Source: Zavarzinia compransoris (GTDB lineage: Bacteria > Pseudomonadota > Alphaproteobacteria > Zavarziniales > Zavarziniaceae). From it: a stretch of 64,000 nucleotides of DNA. Of this stretch, positions 43,967 through 50,885 are shown piece by piece (position 1 is the stretch's first letter; each line of letters starts with the position of its first letter). Both the position numbers and the translations under genes were made by a program. The DNA lies in NCBI RefSeq assembly GCF_003173055.1, contig NZ_QGLF01000005.1, forward strand, positions 496,001 through 560,000, written 5' to 3'. The notes under the pieces are model-generated. The model did no database searches and was not told where the DNA came from. It saw only the letters and a list, made by a program, of their open reading frames with translations.

Positions 43967-44827
43967 ATGAGCCTTAGTGTGCCGAGCGAGATGACCGCCA
44001 CCGCCCAGCGCCGCACCTATGCCGGCGTGCCGGCCGATATCCTGACCGGCATCCAGACCGCGTCGGCCCGGACGGGCATGGATTTCAGCTATCTCCTGGC
44101 CCAGGCCAAGCTGGAATCGGGCTATGACGCGGGGGCCAAGGCCGCGACCTCCAGCGCCCGGGGGCTCTATCAGTTCATCGAGCAGACCTGGCTGAAGATG
44201 GTGAAGGACCATGGCGCCGAACATGGCGTCGGCAATCTTGCCGACGCCATCACGAAGGGCGCCGACGGACGGATGAAGGTGGCGGATGCCGCGACCCGGA
44301 AGACGATCCTGGATCTCCGCCACGATCCCACCCTGTCCGCCCTGATGGGGGCGGAATTCGCCAGCGACAACAAGGCCTATCTCGAACGGCGGCTGACCAG
44401 GCCGGTGAATTCGACCGACCTCTATATGGCGCATTTCCTCGGGGCCGGCGGCGCCTCCCGCTTCCTGGCCGCGCTCGACCGTTCGCCGGCGTCGTCCGCT
44501 GCTGCCCTGCTGCCGGAAGCGGCCGCCTCCAACCCCAATGTCTTCTACGACAAGGCGGGCAAGCCCCGTTCGGTGAAGGATATCTACGCCCGCTTCGCCG
44601 GCAAGCTGGAGGCGGCGGGGGCGACCGCCAGCGCGGTGATCACCGCCCAGGCCGAGGCGACGGTCGATACCGCGGTCGCCATCGGCAGCCAGATCGGCCG
44701 CGGTCTTGCCTCGGTCGCCGGCAGCATCGGCCGCGCCTTCGGCCCGGGGCTCTCGGCGGATACCGTGCTGGCCCTGGCCGCCCTGCCCATGCCGGGCGAG
44801 AAGGCGGAGGGCAAGCCCGGCTCTTAA
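43967..44827 (+). CDS. Lytic transglycosylase (SLT domain)
   Basis: A 286-residue protein. The SLT domain spans about residues 25-180, with the catalytic glutamate in AQAKLESGYDAGAKA, then SARGLYQFIEQTWL and a late YMAHFLGAGGASRFL. It cleaves glycan strands to anhydromuropeptides. No signal peptide is evident. The start at 43967 follows GGGAGGACC. Although it lies just behind the GTA run, the dedicated sigma-54 promoter and the SLT type suggest a host, possibly flagellum-linked, function. Its TAA overlaps the convergent epmA stop. Confidence 0.85.
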   Translation: MSLSVPSEMTATAQRRTYAGVPADILTGIQTASARTGMDFSYLLAQAKLESGYDAGAKAATSSARGLYQFIEQTWLKMVKDHGAEHGVGNLADAITKGADGRMKVADAATRKTILDLRHDPTLSALMGAEFASDNKAYLERRLTRPVNSTDLYMAHFLGAGGASRFLAALDRSPASSAAALLPEAAASNPNVFYDKAGKPRSVKDIYARFAGKLEAAGATASAVITAQAEATVDTAVAIGSQIGRGLASVAGSIGRAFGPGLSADTVLALAALPMPGEKAEGKPGS

Positions 44828-45882
44828 GCGCCGGCGACCGGCGCCCAGAGCACGTCCTCGATCGTCGCCGCGCCCGCGGCGACCATCGCCAGCCGGTCGA
44901 TGCCGAGCGCGATCCCGGCGCAGGGCGGCAGGCCCCATGCGAGGGCGGCCAGGAAATCCTCGTCGATCGGGTAGCGGAAGCCGTAGAGCCGCTCCTTCAA
45001 GGCGCAATCCGCCTCGAAGCGGCGGCGCTGCTCGGCGGCATCGGTCAATTCGCCGAAGGCATTGGCCAGTTCGACCGCGCCCGCATAAAGCTCGAACCGT
45101 TCCGCCACCCGGGGATCCGCCGGGTTCGGCCGCGACAGGGCGGCCATGGAGATCGGCCAGTCGGTCAGGAAGGTCGGCCGGGCCTCGCCCAGGTGCGGTT
45201 CGATCCGGTCGAGGCTGATCTTGAAGAAGATGTCTTCCCAGCTGTCGTCGTCGCCGGTGGCGATGCCGATCTCGGTCGCCGCTTCCCGCAGCCTGGCGGG
45301 CGTCGGGGCGCGGGGATCGTCGATCGTCGCGAACAGGTCGATGCCGGCATGCATCAGGAAGGCTTCCTCCACCGACAGGCGCTCGAAATCCTGGTCGATG
45401 GGGATGTCCCTGCCGTTCACGCACAGGGTGTCGCGGCCGCAGGCGGCGGCGGCGGCCCGGACCAGGGCCTCGCAATCGGCCATCAGCTCGTCGAGGTCCG
45501 CGCCCGCCCGATACCATTCCAGCATGGTGAATTCGGGCGAATGGGTGGGGGAGCGCTCGCGGTTCCGATAGGTCTTCGCCAGCTGGAAGATCCGCGGCTC
45601 GCCCGCCACCAGCAGTTTCTTCATGGCGAATTCGGGCGACGTGTGCAGATAGAGGCGGCGCGCGGCGCCGCCGTCCGCCGGCTCCAGATCGGTGGCGAAG
45701 GCCATCAGGTGGGGTTCCATCCCCGGGCTGACTTGGAGTGCCGGGGTCTCCACCTCGATGAAGTCGCGGGCTTCGAAGGTGGCGCGCACGGCCCTGATCA
45801 CGGCGGCGCGCTGGTGCAGGAAGGGGCGCCGGCGGGCGAAGCGGTCGGGGCGCCACCAGGGGGGCAGGGAATCACGGCTCAT
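44824..45882 (-). CDS. epmA: Elongation factor P--(R)-beta-lysine ligase
   Basis: A 352-residue class II lysyl-tRNA-synthetase-like enzyme without an anticodon-binding domain, the mark of EpmA (PoxA/GenX). Motif 2 is seen around YRNRERSPTHSPEFTMLEWYRAG and motif 3 in GLPPCAGIALGIDRLAM. It attaches (R)-beta-lysine to a lysine of EF-P. The gene is divergent from efp with a 94-base gap, a strong functional link. The partner EpmB (lysine 2,3-aminomutase) is not in the window. Confidence 0.95.
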   Translation of the reverse strand: MSRDSLPPWWRPDRFARRRPFLHQRAAVIRAVRATFEARDFIEVETPALQVSPGMEPHLMAFATDLEPADGGAARRLYLHTSPEFAMKKLLVAGEPRIFQLAKTYRNRERSPTHSPEFTMLEWYRAGADLDELMADCEALVRAAAAACGRDTLCVNGRDIPIDQDFERLSVEEAFLMHAGIDLFATIDDPRAPTPARLREAATEIGIATGDDDSWEDIFFKISLDRIEPHLGEARPTFLTDWPISMAALSRPNPADPRVAERFELYAGAVELANAFGELTDAAEQRRRFEADCALKERLYGFRYPIDEDFLAALAWGLPPCAGIALGIDRLAMVAAGAATIEDVLWAPVAGA

Positions 45883-45976
45883 GGGGAATGGCCCTATCAG
45901 TCAAGGCGCAGGTTGTCCATTGCGGGCGTGTCTGATAGGGTCCGCCGCCATTCGGACAGGCAACAGAGTATTCCCC

Positions 45977-46546
45977 ATGCCCAAGGTAAACGCGAACTCC
46001 ATCCGCGTCGGCAACGTCGTTGAAATCAACGGCAAGCTGTTCGCGGTGCTGAAGACCCAGATGGTGCAGCCCGGCAAGGGCGGCGCTTTCGCCCAGTTCG
46101 AGCTGCGCGGCATCCGCGACGGCGTGAAGACCCAGGAACGCTACCGTTCGTCGGAACAGGTCGAGCGCGTTTCGCTGGAAGACCGCGAGTACCAGTATCT
46201 CTATCCGGAAGGCGACAATTATGCCTTCATGGATATCGAGACTTTCGAGCAGATCATCGTCTCCGGCGACGTCATCGGCGATCCGGCCGTGTGGCTCCAG
46301 GAAGGCATGGTCTGCTATATCCGCACCTATGAAGGTTCGCCGGTCGCGGCCGAACTGCCGCAGACGGTGACCCTGAAGATCGTCGAGGCCGACCCGGTGG
46401 TGAAGGGCCAGACCGCGTCCTCGTCGTTCAAGCCGGCGATCCTCGAGAACGGCCAGAAGATCCTGGTGCCGCCCCATATCGAGTCGGGCACCCGCGTCGT
46501 CGTCGGCACCGCCGACGGCAGCTACATGGAACGCGCCAAGGACTGA
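45977..46546 (+). CDS. efp: Elongation factor P
   Basis: A 189-residue EF-P with three beta-barrel domains. The tip loop QPGKGGAF carries Lys34, the expected site of beta-lysylation by EpmA. The conserved ending PPHIESGTRVVVGTADGSYMERAKD is typical. It rescues ribosomes stalled on polyproline stretches; several proteins here have such stretches. The start at 45977 gives the normal length. A strong terminator follows. Confidence 0.97.
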   Translation: MPKVNANSIRVGNVVEINGKLFAVLKTQMVQPGKGGAFAQFELRGIRDGVKTQERYRSSEQVERVSLEDREYQYLYPEGDNYAFMDIETFEQIIVSGDVIGDPAVWLQEGMVCYIRTYEGSPVAAELPQTVTLKIVEADPVVKGQTASSSFKPAILENGQKILVPPHIESGTRVVVGTADGSYMERAKD

Positions 46547-46570
46547 CCGTCCCCGCGCGCCATGCGTTGG

Positions 46571-46594
46571 AAAGGGGCCTCAGGGCCCCTTTTT
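46571..46594 (+). terminator. Rho-independent terminator of efp
   Basis: AAAGGGGCC-TCAG-GGCCCCTTT followed by TT: a 9-bp stem with a 4-base loop and a T-run, 25 bases after the efp stop. The same sequence recurs at 47553, see the flanking repeat. Confidence 0.9.
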
Positions 46595-46599
46595 CATGG
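46573..46599 (+). repeat. Direct repeat, left copy (efp terminator)
   Basis: 27 bases covering the terminator and the following CATGG. The right copy at 47553-47579 matches 25 of 27 positions; only the loop CA/AC differs. The two copies are 980 bases apart and enclose an AT-rich segment. Confidence 0.85.
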
Positions 46600-46712
46600 C
46601 TGGATATTGGAGGGGGAGGGCAATCTGAATTTCCAAGATGATGATTAGAGATTGTATTTATTTATTGTTTGCATTTAAAATGACTAAATTCTGTTCATAT
46701 GGTGAGGAAAGA

Positions 46713-47248
46713 ATGCTAAAGCGGCTTGATTGCTCTGAAGGCGGGTACGAGAGCCTGGAGCGGCAATGGAGTGATGAGTGCGCGCGTTACGGGGAAGGCT
46801 TTAGCGACTATGCAGCCCTCAAATTGAGCATGCACGCAAAATCTGCTGCGAGGTTCCTCAAGACAAAAATTACGGTATTTTTGCACTATGGGAGGGTGAT
46901 GCTATCGCATCAATTATGCACGTGAATGCTGCCAAGCTTCCAAAATCATTCGGCGTGACGTTGCGAGTCTTGTGGATATTGACCTCTCCGGAGTACGACT
47001 TTGGAGATATATCACCTTCAAAATTTGCGGGACTGGCTACAAAGATTGTCTTTGGCGCGAAAAATCTCGCGGCAAATGAGTTCAAGGCGGATCATCTAAA
47101 AATACACCTTGGTGGTTTGGGGGATAGGGAGTTTTTCAATGGCGTTGCCTCGACGCTCGAAAATTTGTCGCAAGCGGGAAGCGCTAAAATTGCGGGGAAT
47201 TGGCTTCAAATTGAACGTTTAACGAGACATCAAGCCATCGAGTTTTAA
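46713..47248 (+). pseudogene. Frameshifted hypothetical protein gene in island
   Basis: The gene starts at ATG 46713 with a strong GAGGAAAG and reads MLKRLDCSEGGYESLERQWSD in one frame. After about 46820 coding quality moves to the -1 frame, which reads IEHARKICCEVPQDKNYGIFA, then LWEGDAIASIMHVNAAKLPKS, through to the stop at 47246-47248. The two frames overlap with no natural start for the second part except an internal ATG at 46916. The joined product would have about 178 residues. I recognise no family with certainty. A frameshift mutation, a sequencing error or recoding are all possible. Confidence 0.6.
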
Positions 47249-47367
47249 GCTCCCGTTCAGCGTTTGTGCCCTATGCATATGCGCCAATCTGGTATACGAA
47301 ATCCGGACGGATGATTTCGATGCCAGAGATCTATTATATTGAGAAGCCAATCGAGCGGGAGAAACTC

Positions 47368-47508
47368 ATGACCGAAGCCGAAGCCAAAAAGGCAGTGTAC
47401 GACGCTTGCCTTAGGGTAGCGGAAGAGATGGGGGCTCGTCTCAAGACTCTTTCTTGGTTCGGTCGGAACCATAAAATTCGATCGGAAATAGATCGTAAAG
47501 CGGCTTAA
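47368..47508 (+). CDS. Small hypothetical protein in island
   Basis: A 46-residue protein, MTEAEAKKAVYDACLRVAEEM at the start and a basic end (KIRSEIDRKAA). GCGGGAG at 47356-47361 is a good ribosome site for ATG 47368; earlier in-frame ATGs (47266, 47320) lack one but would extend it to 62 or 80 residues. Helical and charged, no family known. It lies just before the right terminator copy. Confidence 0.5.
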   Translation: MTEAEAKKAVYDACLRVAEEMGARLKTLSWFGRNHKIRSEIDRKAA

Positions 47509-47552
47509 CGTAAACTGTCTAACGATCTGAGTTTCGGAAGAGACGGTGCCTG

Positions 47553-47579
47553 AGGGGCCTACGGGCCCCTTTTTCATGG
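47553..47579 (+). terminator. Right copy of the duplicated terminator
   Basis: AGGGGCC-TACG-GGCCCCT with TTTT, followed by CATGG as in the left copy. It would terminate the small island gene. It forms the right border of the AT-rich segment. Confidence 0.85.
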
Positions 47580-47651
47580 TTGCCGTGTTGAATGCGGCGG
47601 GCGTTTTGCGCACACTCCCGCCCGGTCAAGCCGCCGGGAGAAGCCGCACCC

Positions 47652-48806
47652 ATGTCCCCCCCGATCTACAGCCCCGATAGCCAGGGTTTCGATGCCGATC
47701 GCTTTGCGCGCCTGCCCCGGGCGATCGAGGCGGATGTGGAAGCCGCCCTGATCGATGGCGCGGTGGTGATCGTGGCGCGGGGCGGCAAGATCGTCCTGCA
47801 CCGGGCTTTCGGCCATGCCCACCGCGACAGCGGGCGCGCCATGGCGCTGGACGATGTCTTCATGTCCATGTCGCTGTCGAAGCAGTTTACCAATCTCAGC
47901 GTGCTGCAACGGATCGAGCGGGGCGAGATCGCGATCGACACCCCGGTCGCCGCGGTCGTCCCCGAATTCGCCGAACACGGCAAGGACAGCATCACCATCG
48001 GCCACCTGATGACCCATGCCAGCGGCCTGCCGCCGGTCATCCTGGGCGACCGCAGCCTGAATGCGGCCGACATCGGCTCGGTCGCCGCCGCCCTGTCGCG
48101 GGCCGTGCCGCTGTGCCCGCCGGGCGAGAAGGTCATGTACAGCCCGGTCCTCGCCCATGGCCTGCTGGCGGAGATCGTCCGCCGGCTGGACGGCGGCGGC
48201 CGGCGTTTCGCCCGCATCCTGGCGGAAGACGTGTTCGAGCCGATCGGCATGACCGAGACCGCACTCGGCATTCCCGACCACCTGCGCCCGCGCTATGTCC
48301 CGGTCGTCGTCCGCGATCCGACCCCGGGCCTGTTTCCGCCCGGCGTGCTCGAATCCTCCGACCGCCTGAAGCCGGACAGCGAAATGCCCGGCGGCGGCTG
48401 CACCGTGACCGCCATCGATCTCTTCCGCTTTGCGGAATGCTGGCGCCTGCGGGGCAAAGGGCTGCACCGCCAGGTGCTGTCGCCGGCCCTGGCACGCTTC
48501 GCCCTGGCCGATCGTACCGGCACCATGCCGAACGAATTCTTCGACCTGACCCCCGGCCGGCCGACCCCCTCCCATTTTTCCTACGGCTTCTGGCTGCGCG
48601 GCGAGGGCGTGCATGCCAGCGCTTTCGGTCATCTGGCCTCGCCCGGCACTTTCGGCGGCCTGGGGGCCGGGTCGCATGTGTTCTGGGTCGATCCCGCCCA
48701 TGACCTCACCTACCTCTTCCTGTCGGCCGGGCTGCTGGAGGAACGGGCCTCGGTGGAGCGTCACCGCCGCTATGCCGATCTGGTCCACGCCGCCCTCGAA
48801 CGCTGA
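47652..48806 (+). CDS. Serine hydrolase, beta-lactamase/class C-like
   Basis: A 384-residue protein of the beta-lactamase/EstB fold. The SxxK nucleophile motif is in MSMSLSKQFTNL near residue 77; the tyrosine motif is MYSPVLAHG near 162; a C-terminal GSHVFWVDP region takes the place of the KTG box. Without a signal peptide it is more likely a cytoplasmic esterase or peptidase than an antibiotic-resistance enzyme. The start at 47652 avoids an upstream extension without ribosome site. It is 6 bases before the MFS gene. Confidence 0.85.
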   Translation: MSPPIYSPDSQGFDADRFARLPRAIEADVEAALIDGAVVIVARGGKIVLHRAFGHAHRDSGRAMALDDVFMSMSLSKQFTNLSVLQRIERGEIAIDTPVAAVVPEFAEHGKDSITIGHLMTHASGLPPVILGDRSLNAADIGSVAAALSRAVPLCPPGEKVMYSPVLAHGLLAEIVRRLDGGGRRFARILAEDVFEPIGMTETALGIPDHLRPRYVPVVVRDPTPGLFPPGVLESSDRLKPDSEMPGGGCTVTAIDLFRFAECWRLRGKGLHRQVLSPALARFALADRTGTMPNEFFDLTPGRPTPSHFSYGFWLRGEGVHASAFGHLASPGTFGGLGAGSHVFWVDPAHDLTYLFLSAGLLEERASVERHRRYADLVHAALER

Positions 48807-48812
48807 GCCATC

Positions 48813-49997
48813 TTGACCGCCCCCGAACCCTTGCGCCGGCGCCTGCCGGTGGCGCTGCGCATGGCGCTGTTCTACGCCATTTCCTATTCGGGGCTGGGCG
48901 TGCTCGTGCCTTTCCTGCCGGTCTGGATGGCCCATCGGGGCCTGAGCGCGGTCGAGATCTCGATCGTGCTGGCGACCGGGCAATTGGTGCGCATCTTCGG
49001 CAATACCGGCTTCGGCCGGCTGGCGGACTACTGGGGCGAGCGGCGCCGCGTGCTGATGGGGCTGACCGTCGCCAGTTTCCTGTCCTTCCTCGTGCTGGTG
49101 CCGGCGGATGGTTTTGTCGCCATCCTGATCGGCTATTTCATCGCCAGCCTGTTCTACCCCGCCCAGGTGGCGCTGACTGAGAACCTGGGCGTCCTGGCCG
49201 CCTACCAGCGCGGTTACGACTATGGAAGGGTGCGGCTCTGGGGCTCGGTCACCTTCATCGGCGGCACGCTGGCGGTCGGCGGCATCATGCCGCTGGCGGG
49301 GCCCGAGGGGGTGCTGTGGCTGATCCTGGCCCTGCTGGGCCTGACCGCGGCGACCGCCTTCCTGCTGCCTGATGTCCGCCCGGACAAGGGCGCGTCGCGC
49401 CACGGCACCATCCGCGGCTTCCTGGCCAATCCGGTGTTCCTGCTGTTCCTCGGCGCCAATGCCTTCGTGCAGTCCAGCCATGCCGCCTATTATACCTTCA
49501 GCACCCTGCACTGGCGGGCGGCCGGGCTCGACGACCTGACCATCGGCATCATCTGGTCCGAGGGGGTGCTGGCGGAGATCCTGCTCTTCGCCGTCTCGTC
49601 GCGCTTCGTCCACCGCATCCGGCCGACCCAGCTGATCCTGATCGGGGCGGCCGGCGGCATCATCCGCTGGGGTGTGATCGCCGCGACCACCGATGTCTGG
49701 GCCCTGCTGGCGGTCAACTGGCTGCATGCGGCAAGTTTTGCCTTCGCCCATCTCGGTGCCATGCATTTCATTCCCCGCGCCATTCCTGAAGGCATGACCG
49801 CGACCGCCCAGGGGCTCTATGCCTCCCTCGGGATCTCGGTGGCGGTGGCGGCGGCGACCTTTGCCATGGGGCCGCTCTATGCCTCGATCGGCGGGCTGAT
49901 CTTTGCCGTGATGGCCGGGTTCTGCCTGCTTTCGGCGGGTTTCGGCCTGGCCCTCGACCGGCGCTGGGACGGCCGGCTGATCGACTTCCGGGCCTGA
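48813..49997 (+). CDS. MFS transporter, HcaT/PPP-like
   Basis: A 394-residue major facilitator with about 12 hydrophobic segments. The N-terminal SYSGLGVLVPFLPVWMAHRGLSAVEISIVL and FGRLADYWGERRRVLM (loop 2-3 motif) fit the 3-phenylpropionate transporter (HcaT/MFS_1_like) branch. Substrate not determined. TTG 48813 is the assumed start, soon after the hydrolase stop; ATG at 48861 is an alternative. The closeness to the hydrolase gene suggests an uptake-and-hydrolysis pair. Confidence 0.83.
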   Translation: MTAPEPLRRRLPVALRMALFYAISYSGLGVLVPFLPVWMAHRGLSAVEISIVLATGQLVRIFGNTGFGRLADYWGERRRVLMGLTVASFLSFLVLVPADGFVAILIGYFIASLFYPAQVALTENLGVLAAYQRGYDYGRVRLWGSVTFIGGTLAVGGIMPLAGPEGVLWLILALLGLTAATAFLLPDVRPDKGASRHGTIRGFLANPVFLLFLGANAFVQSSHAAYYTFSTLHWRAAGLDDLTIGIIWSEGVLAEILLFAVSSRFVHRIRPTQLILIGAAGGIIRWGVIAATTDVWALLAVNWLHAASFAFAHLGAMHFIPRAIPEGMTATAQGLYASLGISVAVAAATFAMGPLYASIGGLIFAVMAGFCLLSAGFGLALDRRWDGRLIDFRA

Positions 49998-50038
49998 TTT
50001 CGCTCTAATCCGGTGAAGTCCGCGGGGGAATCGGTGCC

Positions 50039-50785
50039 ATGCGTCTGACCTGTTACACCTTCGGCGACTATGTCCCGCCGATGCGGGTGGCCCCGGCCAC
50101 GCGCGACTGGATGGACCAGACGCCCCAGGGTTTCGCCTATCGCTGCCTGCCGCTCAATATCGCCAATGCCCATGGCTGGGAATTGCTGTGCCCGGCGCGG
50201 GTGACCGCGATCTGGGACGGCGGGGTGGCGCCGAAATCGGTCACCGTGGCGGGGCCGGGGGCGGGGCAGGCGGCGATCGGCCATTTCGGCTCGGGCGTGC
50301 TGACCTTTCACGTCCAGGCCCTGTTCGTCACCGATCCCGGCTGGAACCTTTACGTCACCGGCTCGCCCAACAGCGCGAAGCACGGCATCGCGCCCCTGAC
50401 CGGCATCATCGAGACCGACTGGTCGCCCGCGACCTTCACCATGAACTGGCGCTTCACCGCGCCCGATACCCCCGTCACCTTCGAGCAGGGCGAGCCCTTC
50501 GCCTTCCTCTTCCCCGTGCCGCGTGGCCAGGTCGAGGCGGTGGAACCCGAGGTCCGCCGCCTCTCCGACGAGCCGGACCTCGACGCCGCCTACAAGGAAT
50601 GGTCCGAGGGGCGGAGCCGCTTCCTGGCCGACCTGCCGGTCAAGGGCTCGGCCGCCAACAAACGCGGCTGGCAGAAGAATTACTTCCAGGGCCGGACCGC
50701 GGACGGCGCCGCCCCGGTGCCCGATCACCAGACCAAATTGAAGTTGAAGCCCTTCCCCGCCGCGCCGCCGAAGCCGAAGCCCTGA
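50039..50785 (+). CDS. DUF6065 family protein
   Basis: A 248-residue protein of the DUF6065 family. Its marks are RCLPLNIANAHGWELLCP near residues 38-55, YVTGSPNSAKHGIAPLTGIIETDW, and FEQGEPFAFLFPVPR. The C-terminus is proline/lysine-rich. Function unknown; some relatives occur near iron-dependent or peptide-modifying enzymes. ATG 50039 has GGGGGAATC upstream. Confidence 0.85.
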   Translation: MRLTCYTFGDYVPPMRVAPATRDWMDQTPQGFAYRCLPLNIANAHGWELLCPARVTAIWDGGVAPKSVTVAGPGAGQAAIGHFGSGVLTFHVQALFVTDPGWNLYVTGSPNSAKHGIAPLTGIIETDWSPATFTMNWRFTAPDTPVTFEQGEPFAFLFPVPRGQVEAVEPEVRRLSDEPDLDAAYKEWSEGRSRFLADLPVKGSAANKRGWQKNYFQGRTADGAAPVPDHQTKLKLKPFPAAPPKPKP

Positions 50786-50802
50786 GCCGGTACGAAGTTG
50801 AC

Positions 50803-50825
50803 GCCCCGTTCACTATTTACGGGGC
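50803..50825. other. Inverted repeat before the alcohol dehydrogenase gene
   Basis: GCCCCGT-N9-ACGGGGC, a perfect 7-bp inverted repeat 18 bases after the DUF6065 stop and about 60 before the dehydrogenase start. It can be a weak terminator or an operator; no T-run follows. The function is not decided by sequence. Confidence 0.35.
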
Positions 50826-50885
50826 TGCGCCCTGGGGTTAGCCTGTGCCCACCCAAATAAGAATTACCAATTGGGGAGGGAACCT

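Larger units (their letters stand above)
46600..47552. mobile_element. AT-rich island between duplicated terminators
   Basis: A segment of about 950 bases with much lower GC than both sides. It holds a frameshifted gene (46713-47248) and a small gene (47368-47508), and no transposase or integrase. The flanking 27-bp direct repeats suggest an insertion that duplicated or carried the efp terminator. Its base composition points to horizontal acquisition. How it entered is not visible. Confidence 0.6.

Noticed and set aside
43613-45856. Long minus-strand frame across the transglycosylase and epmA
   Set aside because: epmA is read in another frame with intact synthetase motifs; the long frame has no recognisable product.
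47592-47651. Upstream extension of the serine hydrolase
   Set aside because: It would add 20 residues including part of the terminator-side sequence, without a ribosome site; ATG 47652 fits the family better.
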